DNA from: Pyronema omphalodes
Lineage: Eukaryota > Ascomycota > Pezizomycetes > Pezizales > Pyronemataceae
NCBI GenBank assembly: GCA_024516155.1
Contig: JAJJXM010000012.1
Coordinates: forward strand, 434,001-498,000
DNA length: 64,000 nt
Direction: 5' to 3'
Shown: in pieces, positions 35,633 to 45,974 of the stretch
How positions within the stretch are numbered: position 1 is the stretch's first letter
Layout: the number at the start of each line of letters is the position of its first letter
Notes under the pieces: generated by a model
The model's database searches: none
The model's input: only the letters and a program-made list of their open reading frames with translations
Told to the model about the DNA's origin: nothing
Translations under genes and position numbers: made by a program

Positions 35633-36793
35633 TGGTACATGTAAAGCTCCTTGGAAGATGTAGGTCGTATTTAACATATTAAACATATCTAGCACTATGA
35701 TACTATGATACTATGATACTATGATACTATGATATATGGTACTATGGTGCTGTGCTGCTATGATACTATGATACTATGATACTATGATACGGTAACTTGA
35801 TACTATGTATGGTAACTTGATGGTTTGATGGATTGATGGATTGGTGGTGTATGGATTGATGGTTTGATGGTATGTAGAAATGTGTTGTGGACTGGGCGGC
35901 GGGGCGGCGGGGCGGCGGTGCGGCGGTGCGGCGGGGTTACGCTATGGTATGGTGCTGTGGTGCTATGCTGCTATGGTGATATGCTGCTATGGTGATATGC
36001 TATGGTATGGTGATATGGTACTATGGTGCTCTGCTGCTATGGTGCTATGCTGCTATGCTGCTGCTATGGTGCTGTGCTTCTGTGCTGCTGTGGTGCTATG
36101 CTGCTATGGTGCTGTGCTGCTATGGTGCTGCTATGCTATGGTGCTATGGTGCTATGCTTGACCGGAATGAAATGGAATGGAGTGGAATGGAGTGGAATGG
36201 AGTGAGTGAGTGGAGTGAGTGGAGTCTGGGACCGCGGGATGTTATTGGATCGGTATGTATTGGATCGGTATATGTAGATACAGACGATTATGGAATCATG
36301 GAATCATAGACTCTGGGGTATGATTGGGGTAGATAGATAGATCGATCGATTAGGTTATCATAGGGTTGGAGGATTTGGGGTTGGAGGATTTGGAGGATTT
36401 GGAGGATTTGGAGTTGGAGGTATAAGTCACTACCTATGTACCTATGTACTTTTGGTATGAGTATAAATACATATATCTGATTTTGCTTTATGTAGAGATT
36501 GGTGTGGTGTATATACTGGGGTGTATAAACTGGGTTGCTTTGGTTAGTAGTTTTTTGGTTATCCTGAGTCATCCTGAGTCGTCCTGAGTTATCCTAAGTC
36601 GTCCTATCCGTTCATCGTTCATCCTTAATACAGCCCATCACATACTGCTTACTGCTTAGTTCAAACTTCAAACATAAAACATAAAAGCAATCTAGCGGAA
36701 TAACCCAAGACTATACAATGGCATACATACCCTCCCCATAATTCCTTCCCATAATTCCTTCCCGTTCATTTTACTTATTTTACTTGTTTTACT

Positions 36794-37047
36794 TATTTTG
36801 TTTATTTTTGTTTATTTTGTTTATTTTGTTTATTTTGTTTATTTTGTTTATTTTGTTTATTTTGTTTATTTTGTTTATTTTGTTTATTTTGTTTATTTTG
36901 TTTATTTTGTTTATTTTGTTTATTTTGTTTATTTTGTTTATTTTGTTTATTTTGTTTATTTTGTTTATTTTGTTTATTTTGTTTATTTTGTTTATTTTGT
37001 TTATTTTGTTTATTTTGTTTATTTTGTTTATTTTGTTCATTTTGTTT
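36794..37047. repeat. 9-bp minisatellite TTTTGTTTA, about 28 units
   Basis: A nearly perfect array of TTTTGTTTA, with one early one-base-longer unit and one TTTTGTTCA variant near 37036. It keeps frames open on both strands; the resulting Ile/Leu/Phe or Lys/Asn/Ile strings are not genes. Confidence 0.95.
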
Positions 37048-37996
37048 ATTATTATTGTCATTATTGTCATTATCCTTATCCTTATCATTCACAAGTCCTG
37101 ATATATACATACATTGGTATATGTTGGTATATGTTCTTATGGATAAGGAGTATGGGTGAATGGGTGAATATCGATGTGTGAATATCGATGTGTGACTATC
37201 AGATGGGTTTATGTTAGAAGCAATATCTTCTGAAGAAGTTATATCATCTCCTGAATCCTAATACAGCCTGGGTACTGGGGTATATAAGTCTTGGGAGTTT
37301 CATGTTTTCATGTTTCATGTTTCATGTTTCATGTTTTTGTTGTCGTTGTCATTTTTGTCGTTTCTTTTAACCAGATTTCTGATAATATATGCCAGTGCAA
37401 GTAACGATAGAAGCTATATTTGTAACCGTTGATAGAGACGCTGTTTTGGTAGCGAATTCATAATTCATAATACATAATTCATAATACATCGCAGGCGGTG
37501 ATTATCATGAGTACTACTATACCACTTCAAGAGAAATTGATCAGCTTTTATGAATTCGGTAATGTGATAAAGATTTCATACTTCATGTTGTTATATCATA
37601 TATGTAGTTTGAGATATAGCTCAAGCCAGAAGAAGAAGAAGAAGAAGAGTAGTATTCCCTTCTGCATAGAGAAGGGAGTGGGGGACTTTTTTTTTGGCTC
37701 ATGATGAAATGGATAGGAGTGATATTTCGTGATCGGTGCTGTGGATGATTGCCAGGCTTTGACTGAATCTACTTAGGATTCTGAAAAACCCCCTGAAACC
37801 CCCCCTGAACTCCCTTCTATTTATAAGAAGCCTATGAGTGCAATTGACTGGAAAAACTAAAGTGTAAAGAAATTAAATAGGTATCATGCACGCTTCGCCA
37901 AAAAAACTGCTAAAGTTAAAGTGAAAGCAAAACCCCCCCCCCCCACCCCCCCCCCACCCCCCCACCCCCACCGATGACCCATCCTTAAACTACCCA

Positions 37997-39009
37997 TCAC
38001 GCACCCTGTAGTCTTCTAATATCCTTCGCCACCGTTTCCATCTGCCTCATAATCTGTGAATACCGTTCCACCAAGCCCCTCATATCACTTCCGGCGCTTT
38101 TATACTTCCTCAATCCATCCTCTACTACTCTCTGCCTGGCCACCAATCTTGTCGACGTATCCCGTAAATGCATTTGATAGTTCTGTAACGCATCTATAGC
38201 TTCTGGATCATAAATCGCTGACAATGCTTGGTTTTTCAAAACGTCGAGTTTGAGAGACATCGACTCTGCTACTAGAGCTAGGTGCTCACTTTTTGCTGTT
38301 AATGCCTTTGATGTGGTTGTAGATTTCTGTTTCAGTAAGAAAAGAAGCCGGAGAGCTATGCCGTGGTAAGTCTGAAAAAATAATAATAGTATCCATCAGC
38401 GATTATCACTCGAATTAAAAGGCAGGGAGATGGCATTTAATCCATACATACCTCCATGATTTCCCCACAAACTTCCCCGAGAAGCAACTGCTTTCTTATC
38501 AACTCTTCCCGTCCTTTTTGTAGTGCACTCCCCCTCAAAGCTACCTCGGCAGGTAGTGCGTCAATCTTTCCCTCCAAGTACCTCTCACTTTCCCCGGGAT
38601 AAGCCACCATGAGAACCTCCTTCATAGTCTTCAGTAACTGCTGTGATACCTCTTTTCCTATTACTGATAAATTGTCCTCTAATTCTTCGAATTCCTCTTG
38701 TAGTAACACTTTGTCTTTGTCGTCCAATCCCCGGTAGTAGCTGGACATTAATAGGTCGAGAGTTTCTTGGAGCTCTTCGGAAAGGCCATTCGCGCGGCTT
38801 GTAAGAGAGGAGAGCTCGCGTTGAAGTAGCTGTGTCTTTGCGAATTCGGCGCGGTAGGTACGGAGCTCATCGTCGAGGGTGTCATTCGGACGGGAAAGAG
38901 CGCGGGTGCATCCAGTGCTGGGGTCGATGAGAGTTTGTATGAGGGTGGTGTAGAGCGAGGCGAATTGCGGGTTGGAGGTAAGGACAGTAGGGGGTACGGG
39001 GGGTAGCAT
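37997..39009 (-). CDS. Coiled-coil protein resembling augmin subunit HAUS4, two exons (310 aa)
   Basis: Minus-strand exons are 38452-39009 and 37997-38371; the 80-nt intron has a GTATGT donor and TTTCAG acceptor. The protein is largely helical with coiled-coil character (LQRELSSLTSRANGLSEELQ, then LTAKSEHLALVAESMSLKLD, and a C-terminal MRQMETVAKDIRRLQ). Layout and motifs (EGKI, TYHGIALRLLFLLKQKS, PEAIDALQNYQMHLRD) fit my recollection of fungal HAUS4-like proteins. Augmin recruits gamma-tubulin to spindle microtubules. The family assignment is moderate: coiled coils can mislead. It is divergent from the AAA ATPase gene, 397 bp away. Confidence 0.72.
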
Positions 39010-39406
39010 GGTGATTATTAGTCGTAAAGTTCGTTAATCGTGTTCATAAATAGTCGAGGCGGCTGAAGAGCGCAGAATTGAAGATGAGCTCCGGACGTTC
39101 AGCTGCTACTCTTTAGAGTTCCTCTAGTTCACTGTTCAACAGCGCATCGCACGGAATGATCCGCAGAGCCTCTGTCAACTCAACTCACCTTTTCGAGGCG
39201 TCGCCAAGCATTACAAGGATTTCCCTTGGTTCCAACATTTTCGCTTTAGTAACACGCGCCCTAGGTCCGCCCGGCGCTGCTTGACTGACATCTCTGAAAT
39301 TGCCCTGCCGATGAGCTCTTGTCTCTAGATTTTAGAGAATCCCGACCTCTTTCGAATTAAAAAAAAAGCCCCCGGACAGCCAGCCAGCCAGCAAAAGATT
39401 TTTCGA
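39010..39406. promoter_or_regulatory. Shared upstream region between HAUS4-like (-) and AAA ATPase (+) genes
   Basis: The start codons are 397 bases apart and diverge, so this segment carries both promoters. A short CAGC tandem (CAGCCAGCCAGCCAGC, 39377-39392) lies just upstream of the AAA start. No named factor site was identified. Confidence 0.45.
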
Positions 39407-42400
39407 ATGCAGGTCGCAATACGAAGGGTCCTTCCCACCGCCCGACAAAGACTTGCCCGTCCGCAAAGATTCGGTCTATCGGTATCTACGACACGACGAC
39501 GAGACTTTTCTAGGATCGCGGCGAGACAGGAACAGGCGCCTGATGGTGTTGGTAAGAGCGATACCTCTTCGGAGGTCGTAACGACTTCGGAATCTACTAC
39601 CAGCTCGAGTTCGGCATGCAATTCCAGCACTTCTAACCATACCGCGGCTTCCCAGAATACCTCGACTGAATCAATAGAGACTACCGATAAGAAATCTACC
39701 GAATCCCCCGCCGCTAAACCTACGAACCCCCCAGAGGACCCGGCGAAATCTACAACCCCTCGCGTTACAACTGCAGAAATTGTGAATGGACTACTGGCTG
39801 CGTCAGAAGGTGAAGCTCCGGAGGTGCCGCCTTCAAAGCGGCCGAGAGCTCTGTCGAAACAGGGAGGTAGAACAACGGCCAGGAAGGCGAGAGTGCTTGT
39901 TTCGAAGCCGGTGTTACCAGCGGGATGGGTAGAGGATTGTGTGTTGCTACAGGAAGACATTACGGTGGAGAGATTGGGTATAGCTACGGTTAAGGTCGAA
40001 GAGACGAAACCGGAGGAAGGGGAGGGAAAGAATGGATCCTCTGGAAAGGAAAAGTTGAAGGCTGTTTTGAAGGAGGAGAAAACGGAGGAGAAGATTGAGA
40101 TTAAGAAACCAGAGGAACCATTGACGATAACGGAGGAGACGGAGGATGGAGGGAGGGATGCGGTGAATGTACAGGCTGCGCAGGTGGAAAGTATTGAAGA
40201 CGGAGCAGCTGTGATAACCGCATCTGGGGAGGCACCGGTAGCTCAGGAGATTACCGGAACTACGATAGCAGAAGTAAAGGTGGATGCCCCAGAGGTGACG
40301 GTAGAGTCAACAGCGGAAGCAGAGACGAAGGAAGTCAGGACAGAAGATGTCAAGACTGAGGATATTAAGACGGAGGAGGTTAAGATGGATGGGGCCAAAC
40401 CTGAGGAAATTAAGGCGGCAGACTCAACACCAGGAAATCCCCCACCAGCCGTTGATGTCCCCCGGTATTCCCTTCCGGAGCCATTATGGAAGGAAATCGT
40501 CGCCCAAGTTCGAACTGGTCTTCTCCTGCCGAAGGGAGCCTTCGCCGACGGTCTCGCCTCCACCAAATCCCATTGTCTACTACAGTTCCCGAAAGAAGGA
40601 GCTGTCTACTACCTTGACTCTGTCGCCGAAAAAGTTGCCGCCGAAGTTGGAGCAGATTTGATCCGGATAGATGTTCAGGACATTGCCGAAATTGCTGGAG
40701 ATTATTTGGGAGATTCTAGACATGGTAAGTTTCTATATATGTCCTTTTGGGATTTGGAGTAAAGGATTAATTTGGGCCAAGATCTATCTTGTGCTTTTGG
40801 AATTTCTACCAATACTTATTCCTCTCTATTTCTTTAAATATCAAGAAAATAAGTGCTAATTTATATCCCCAGTTTCCCGTTCCGAAATCTCACCCATGGG
40901 AATCCGCGGCCTCCCTTACGCAACTCAACTCGCTGCAACCCGCATCTCATCCGCCGAACCCGAAGAAACCGAACCAGCAGAAGAAGAGGAAGAAGAAGAC
41001 GTAGAGCAGGACGAAGATGAAGTCGCGAGTTTCAGCGCTATGCCCCCATCAATGGGCGGAACCCCCAAATGGCAGGCATTATCCAGAGTCATACAGAGAG
41101 GCCAAATCGGCCTTACTGTTGTGCCACATGTGGGAGAATGGGTTTCTTCTTCTTCACCGGAGAAGATTCATAGAGATGAAGTCGTGGATAGGATGAATGA
41201 GCGGAAACTCACTACTTTATTGGAAGCCATCATCTCAGCTCCGCAAACGAAACGGAATGCAAGAATTAAGGCAGAGATGAAGGAAGCAAAATTGGAAGCC
41301 AAGTCGGAAGCAAAGTCGGAAGCCAAGTCGGAGGCCAAATCGGAAATAAAGGCGGAAGCAAAGACAGAGACCAAAGCGGAGACCAAAATCGAATCCAAAG
41401 CCGAAGTCAAGCCCGAAGTTTCCACCGAAACGCCCCCCGAAACTCCCACCGAACCCTCACCCGAACCCGCAAAACCAGAACCTACCCCCCCTCGTCAAAC
41501 CATAATCCAAATCCGCGACTACCGCCAACTAGAACGTACTGTTTCTGGTAGCGCAATCTTGAAGCTTCTTCATATAATAGTCAGAGATAGACGCCGTGAC
41601 GGCGACCGTATCATAATTCTCGGCACAACCTCATTAGATGAGTCCCGGATGACTTTTAACGAATTTGGAGTAAAATCCCTACAAACTCGATCCGATGAAT
41701 CCTACGAACGTTCGATAGTTGTTGTACCAGCGCCTAGTGCCAACATCCACACGACACTTGAAGCCGACAGAAAAACACGGATACGAGAAGTCAACATCCG
41801 GCATTTAAAAGACGTGATCCGTCGACGATCCGGGGAGGGAGAAGAAACCGCCGCCTTAGTTGTTCCAGCGAACTGGCATCAAACCCCTGGAGAAATTAAA
41901 ATCCCCGGTATTGATGATGGATATTGGACTTTTGACCAAGTCCACCGTGTAGCTACCATGGCTTTAGGACAGCTTCCTTCTAACTCTAGGATTGTTTCCC
42001 TTTCTCTTCTCGCTTCTGCTGTTTCTGATCTAGCCGCATCCGATAACCTTAAAATCTCATGGGCAACAAAAGAAGGTCTTGCCCGCGCCGCCGAAAAAGA
42101 CTTATCCGCCGCCGCCTCCACCTCCGGAAAGAAAAAACGAGAAATCCCCAAAAATTTAAATACCTATGAAAAAAACCTTATCGCAGGTATCATAGACCCC
42201 GGCGCTATTCACCATGGTTTCGCACAGGTCAGAACACCACCGGAAACTATCGATGCTATGAAAACTCTTACTTCTTTATCCCTTGTTCGTCCCGACGCTT
42301 TTAAATACGGAATTCTATCATCTGATAGAATCCCGGGAGTGCTACTTTACGGACCCCCCGGAACCGGTAAAACACTCCTAGCCCGAGCTGTAGCGAAAGA

Positions 42401-43142
42401 ATCCGGCGCCACAGTACTAGAAGTTTCCGGCGGTGACATCGCAAATATGTATGTTGGAGAAGGCGAGAAGAATGTCAAAGCAGTCTTCTCTCTAGCAAAG
42501 AAATTATCCCCCTGTGTCGTATTTATCGACGAAGCAGATGCACTTTTTGGATCTCGAAACCAGGGAACAAATAGAAATAGCCATAGGGAAATGATTAATC
42601 AGTTCCTGAAGGAATGGGCAGATATGGATGCTAGTTCTTCGGCATTTATTATGGTGGCTACTAATAGACCTTGGGATTTGGATGATGCGATTTTGAGACG
42701 TTTACCAAGACGGGTACTCGTCGATTTGCCGGATGTTAATGATAGAGAAGCTATTCTGCAGATTCATCTAAGAGACGAAATTCTTGATAAGGATGTCGAT
42801 TTGAAACATTTGGCGGTGGGTTGTGTTATGTATTCTGGATCGGATTTGAAAAATCTTTGTGTGGCGGCAGCACTGGCTTGTGTTAAGGAGGAGAACTCGT
42901 TGTTTGAAAAAACGGGAAGTTATCCAGAGAGAAGAATACTCGCGAAAAGACACTTTGATAAGGCGTTGGAGGAAATTGGGGCCAGTATTTCGGATGATAT
43001 GGGTAGCTTGGGCTTGATTAGGAAGTTTGATGAAAAATATGGACAGAGCGGGAAAAAGAAGAAACAGAAACCGGCTTGGGGTTTCGATGTGGGTCAGGAT
43101 AAGGGCGGTAGAAGAGGTGAGGGAAGGGTGAGACAGGATTAG
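39407..43142 (+). CDS. Mitochondrial-type AAA ATPase (Msp1/ATAD1-like C-terminal module), two exons (1195 aa)
   Basis: Exons are 39407-40724 and 40873-43142, joined across a 148-nt intron (GTAAGT donor, CCCCAG acceptor). The first ~40 residues are Arg-rich (MQVAIRRVLPTARQRLARPQ), a likely mitochondrial presequence. Next comes a long low-complexity Glu/Lys/Thr region, a conserved block (PKGAFADGLASTKSHCLLQF) near 370, and a Lys/Glu/Ala/Ser repeat (about 575-620). The AAA module has Walker A GPPGTGKT near residue 933, Walker B VVFIDEADALF near 990, sensor MVATNRPWDLDDAILRRLPR with an RR pair in the arginine-finger position, and SGSDLKNLC of the helical lid. Such modules extract or remodel membrane or organelle proteins; the substrate here is unknown. 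Confidence 0.88.
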
Positions 43143-43891
43143 GCCGCTTGGGTTTAAGTTGTAACCGAAGGAAACCGAAGGCAACTGAAGGCAACCGAGG
43201 GCAACCAAAGATGACTGAGGCCATGGCCGAAGGTGTCTCTGAAGCGGTTACTGAAGCCCCGGCCAAAATCACACGGCAGAAGATAGTTAAGAAAGTTGAG
43301 ACATCCAAAAAGTTGAAGCAGAGCAAGCGGAATAAGCGGAATAAGTGGAATCAGTTGAAGTAGAACTGGAAGGACAAGGGTATAACATCATAATTGGGGC
43401 AAAAAAAAAGCTTAAATAGTGACAAAGTAAAAAATCTTTTGGGCGTATAGATATGGATTGGGTATAAATTAGGTCTTCTCTCTTTTTTTTTTTTCTTTTT
43501 TTTTTACTTGGGTTTTTTTGTATTTTTGTATCTTTTTCTTTTGTTGGATATGTGCACTATATATTGTTTTTTCTTTTATCTTTATTTGTACTTTTTTTTT
43601 TGAGTGGAATGGAATGAAGCGGTGTGGAAATCAGATGGAGTGGTGTGGATTGGATTGGAGTAGATTGATTCATGTGGATGAAAGAGTTATGTATAGGTAT
43701 GAGTTAAGAAAAATTCCTTGATATGCAGGTGTAAATATATGTGTAGATCTCATGGAGTTACAACTTGCTGAAAAATTATCAAAATATACCTGCCTCTTAT
43801 GTATCTCTTGTATATATCAGCATCTTGTTTTTCGATGATTATAACTGTATGTATTCATAAGTAAAGTATCGGTGTATGTAACAGATATACG

Positions 43892-44190
43892 TAGCCTGTG
43901 TAGCCTGTGTAGCCTGTGTATCCTGTGTATCCTGTGTATCCTGTGTATCCTGTGTATCCTGTGTATCCTGTGTATCCTGTGTATCCTGTGTATCCTGTGT
44001 ATCCTGTGTATCCTGTGTATCCTGTGTATCCTGTGTATCCTGTGTATCCTGTGTATCCTGTGTATCCTGTGTATCCTGTGTATCCTGTGTATCCTGTGTA
44101 TCCTGTGTATCCTGTGTATCCTGTGTATCCTGTGTATCCTGTGTATCCTGTGTATCCTGTGTATCCTGTGTATCCTGTGTATCCTGTGTA
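43892..44190. repeat. 9-bp minisatellite TGTGTATCC, about 33 units
   Basis: Near-perfect tandem array of TGTGTATCC; the first three units read TGTGTAGCC. All six frames stay open through it, creating false repeat proteins on both strands. Confidence 0.95.
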
Positions 44191-45471
44191 TCATCCATTG
44201 CCTTCGTATCATCAGTATCACCATCATCATCAGCTGTACCATACGCCATAAGTATCACCAACTATCCCATCTCTATGGTGTTATATCGGAATTACAAGCC
44301 ACACCATAAACTCAAACTCAAACTCCAAAACCCCAAAACCCCAACTCCAAAACAAAACAAAATAAAACATCCTGTCTCCCATATGTACCACCCACTACCA
44401 CCCACTATCACCAACCGTCACCAACCGTCACCATCTGTGCTACATATGTATGTACTGTACATCAAAAACACCGGATGATCGGCTGATCGGCTGATCGGCG
44501 CTCGCCATCTTCGTCCTACATACAGACGTACAGACGTACGGACCCGGCCGAACCGAGCTGGGCTGGGCTTTGGTTTGGATTGGTTTGGATTGTCTTGTTT
44601 CTACATACAGTCGCAGGATAGTGATACAGTCAAAGGATACAGGCTACAGTCGAAACATACAGTCGAAACATACAAGTATACAATTACCTTCCCATTCCCA
44701 TTCCCATTCCCAATACACAAAAAAAATCACCAAGTTCACCAAGTTATTAAGCCCACCAAATTATTAACTTCACCAAGTTCATTCTAAATCACCCATGAAG
44801 CCAACCCAGGAACCCCCCCCCCCCCCCGGGAAACTCGGCTTTTACGTACTGGTTACATAAGACGTAGTGCCGCGGAAGAAACACAAGGTACCCTGTTCGG
44901 CGTTCTCCGATGGCAGCGTTGCAGCGGCGGCGGAATGGGGAGATTTCAGATGAGGTACAGTACGGTAGAGATGGGTAGAGAGTATTGCGGGTACTGTGTA
45001 TTACTGGTACATAGAGAGATGGGTATGGTAGGTAATATGGGTATGTAATGTGCAATGTGTAATATGTAGGTAATGAATGTGTGTGTATTTTTTCGGAAGC
45101 GAAGAGATATGGGAGATGAGTGGCAGATGGCAGATGGCAGATGGATGGGAGAGAATGAATATGTATTGTGATTGTGATTGGGATTAATTATGATGTGGGT
45201 AAAGAATGGTGAGAAGTTTTGAGATATTATGGGGTGTTATGGACGGTTTTTTTTTTCAAGGACGCAATGAGGGAAATGGGGATTGATACAGATGGATATG
45301 GTGATTTATATGAAACCGTGTGAAGAAATGTAGAAATGTAGGATACATAGATTCAGGGCATCAAGGCATCAAGGCACCAGGACACCGAGGCATCATATTC
45401 CATAGCACGATACGTAGAATGTACCCTCTCTTCTCGTGCACGCTAATCCTACCCCAAAGCTAACCCCCACC

Positions 45472-45488
45472 TTATCGATTATCGATAA
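45472..45488. promoter_or_regulatory. Paired GATA sites upstream of xanthine dehydrogenase
   Basis: TTATCGATTATCGATAA contains two GATAA cores in opposite orientation, forming a near-palindrome. Another GATAA lies at about 45849 (TGTCGATAAAT). GATA factors such as AreA activate purine-use genes in filamentous fungi under nitrogen limitation. The sites are visible; their use is inferred. I saw no clear UaY-type site (TCGG-N6-CCGA). Confidence 0.4.
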
Positions 45489-45974
45489 AGCCACCCCATG
45501 TATTTACACTACACTACTACATACCCTACCCTACCCTACCTTAAACCAGTCTAGATATGGTTATGGATGCCTGAAAATGTATGGATATGGTTGAGGTGCC
45601 TTAGCTGACTTACCATACCTACCTAGCTAGCTACCTACCCCAGTAAGGAAACCAACGGCCAGCGTTGTCGCCACGACACAAAACTTCCCCTCCCAGAGAC
45701 TGAGACCACTGAGACCACTGAGACCCTCTTTTCTCCTTTTTCATCAAGTAGTTCTCCGAAGCTTCTACTGAGTTGTGAAGCGAAATCCTTCCTTTCCTTC
45801 CTCTGCTCCTCTTCTTCTTCTGCCTCATTATTGTCGATACCTTATTGTCGATAAATCTCACTTGTCTCTAACTACTTACTATTATCGTCGTCGTCAATAG
45901 TATTACCAGTATCACTATCCCCACCATTCACAACAACCACAGCACGACAAGCACGACAAGCCCAGCAAGAAACC

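Larger units (their letters stand above)
34808..37996. other. Gene-free region with minisatellites
   Basis: Besides the arrays annotated separately, it holds a G run at about 35318-35337, TACTATGA repeats (35697-35790), GGTGCTATGCTGCTAT-like degenerate repeats (35945-36160), GGAATGGAGT repeats (36165-36220), GGAGGATTTGGA repeats (36366-36415) and C-rich runs at 37930-37972. All long frames here are translations of repeats. No gene seen. Confidence 0.6.
43143..45974. other. Gene-free repeat-rich region; right end is the xanthine dehydrogenase promoter
   Basis: It holds an imperfect AACCGAAGGCAAC array (43160-43210), T-rich DNA, the 9-bp array annotated separately, ACATACAGTCGAAAC repeats (44605-44680), TTCCCATTCCCATTCCC (44690-44712), a C run at 44813-44828 and AGATGGCAGATGGC (45125-45145). 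No gene seen before 45975. Confidence 0.6.

Noticed and set aside
35305..35682. 125-codon Val/Ile/Thr-rich frame
   Set aside because: It coincides with the GTTATAGTC array and has no non-repeat domain.
36784..37181. Long open frames of Ile/Leu/Phe or Lys/Asn/Ile strings on both strands
   Set aside because: These are translations of the 9-bp array; a unit divisible by three keeps all frames open.
43817..44309. 140-residue frames of repeated tri- or tetrapeptides on both strands
   Set aside because: Again translations of a 9-bp minisatellite, not proteins.
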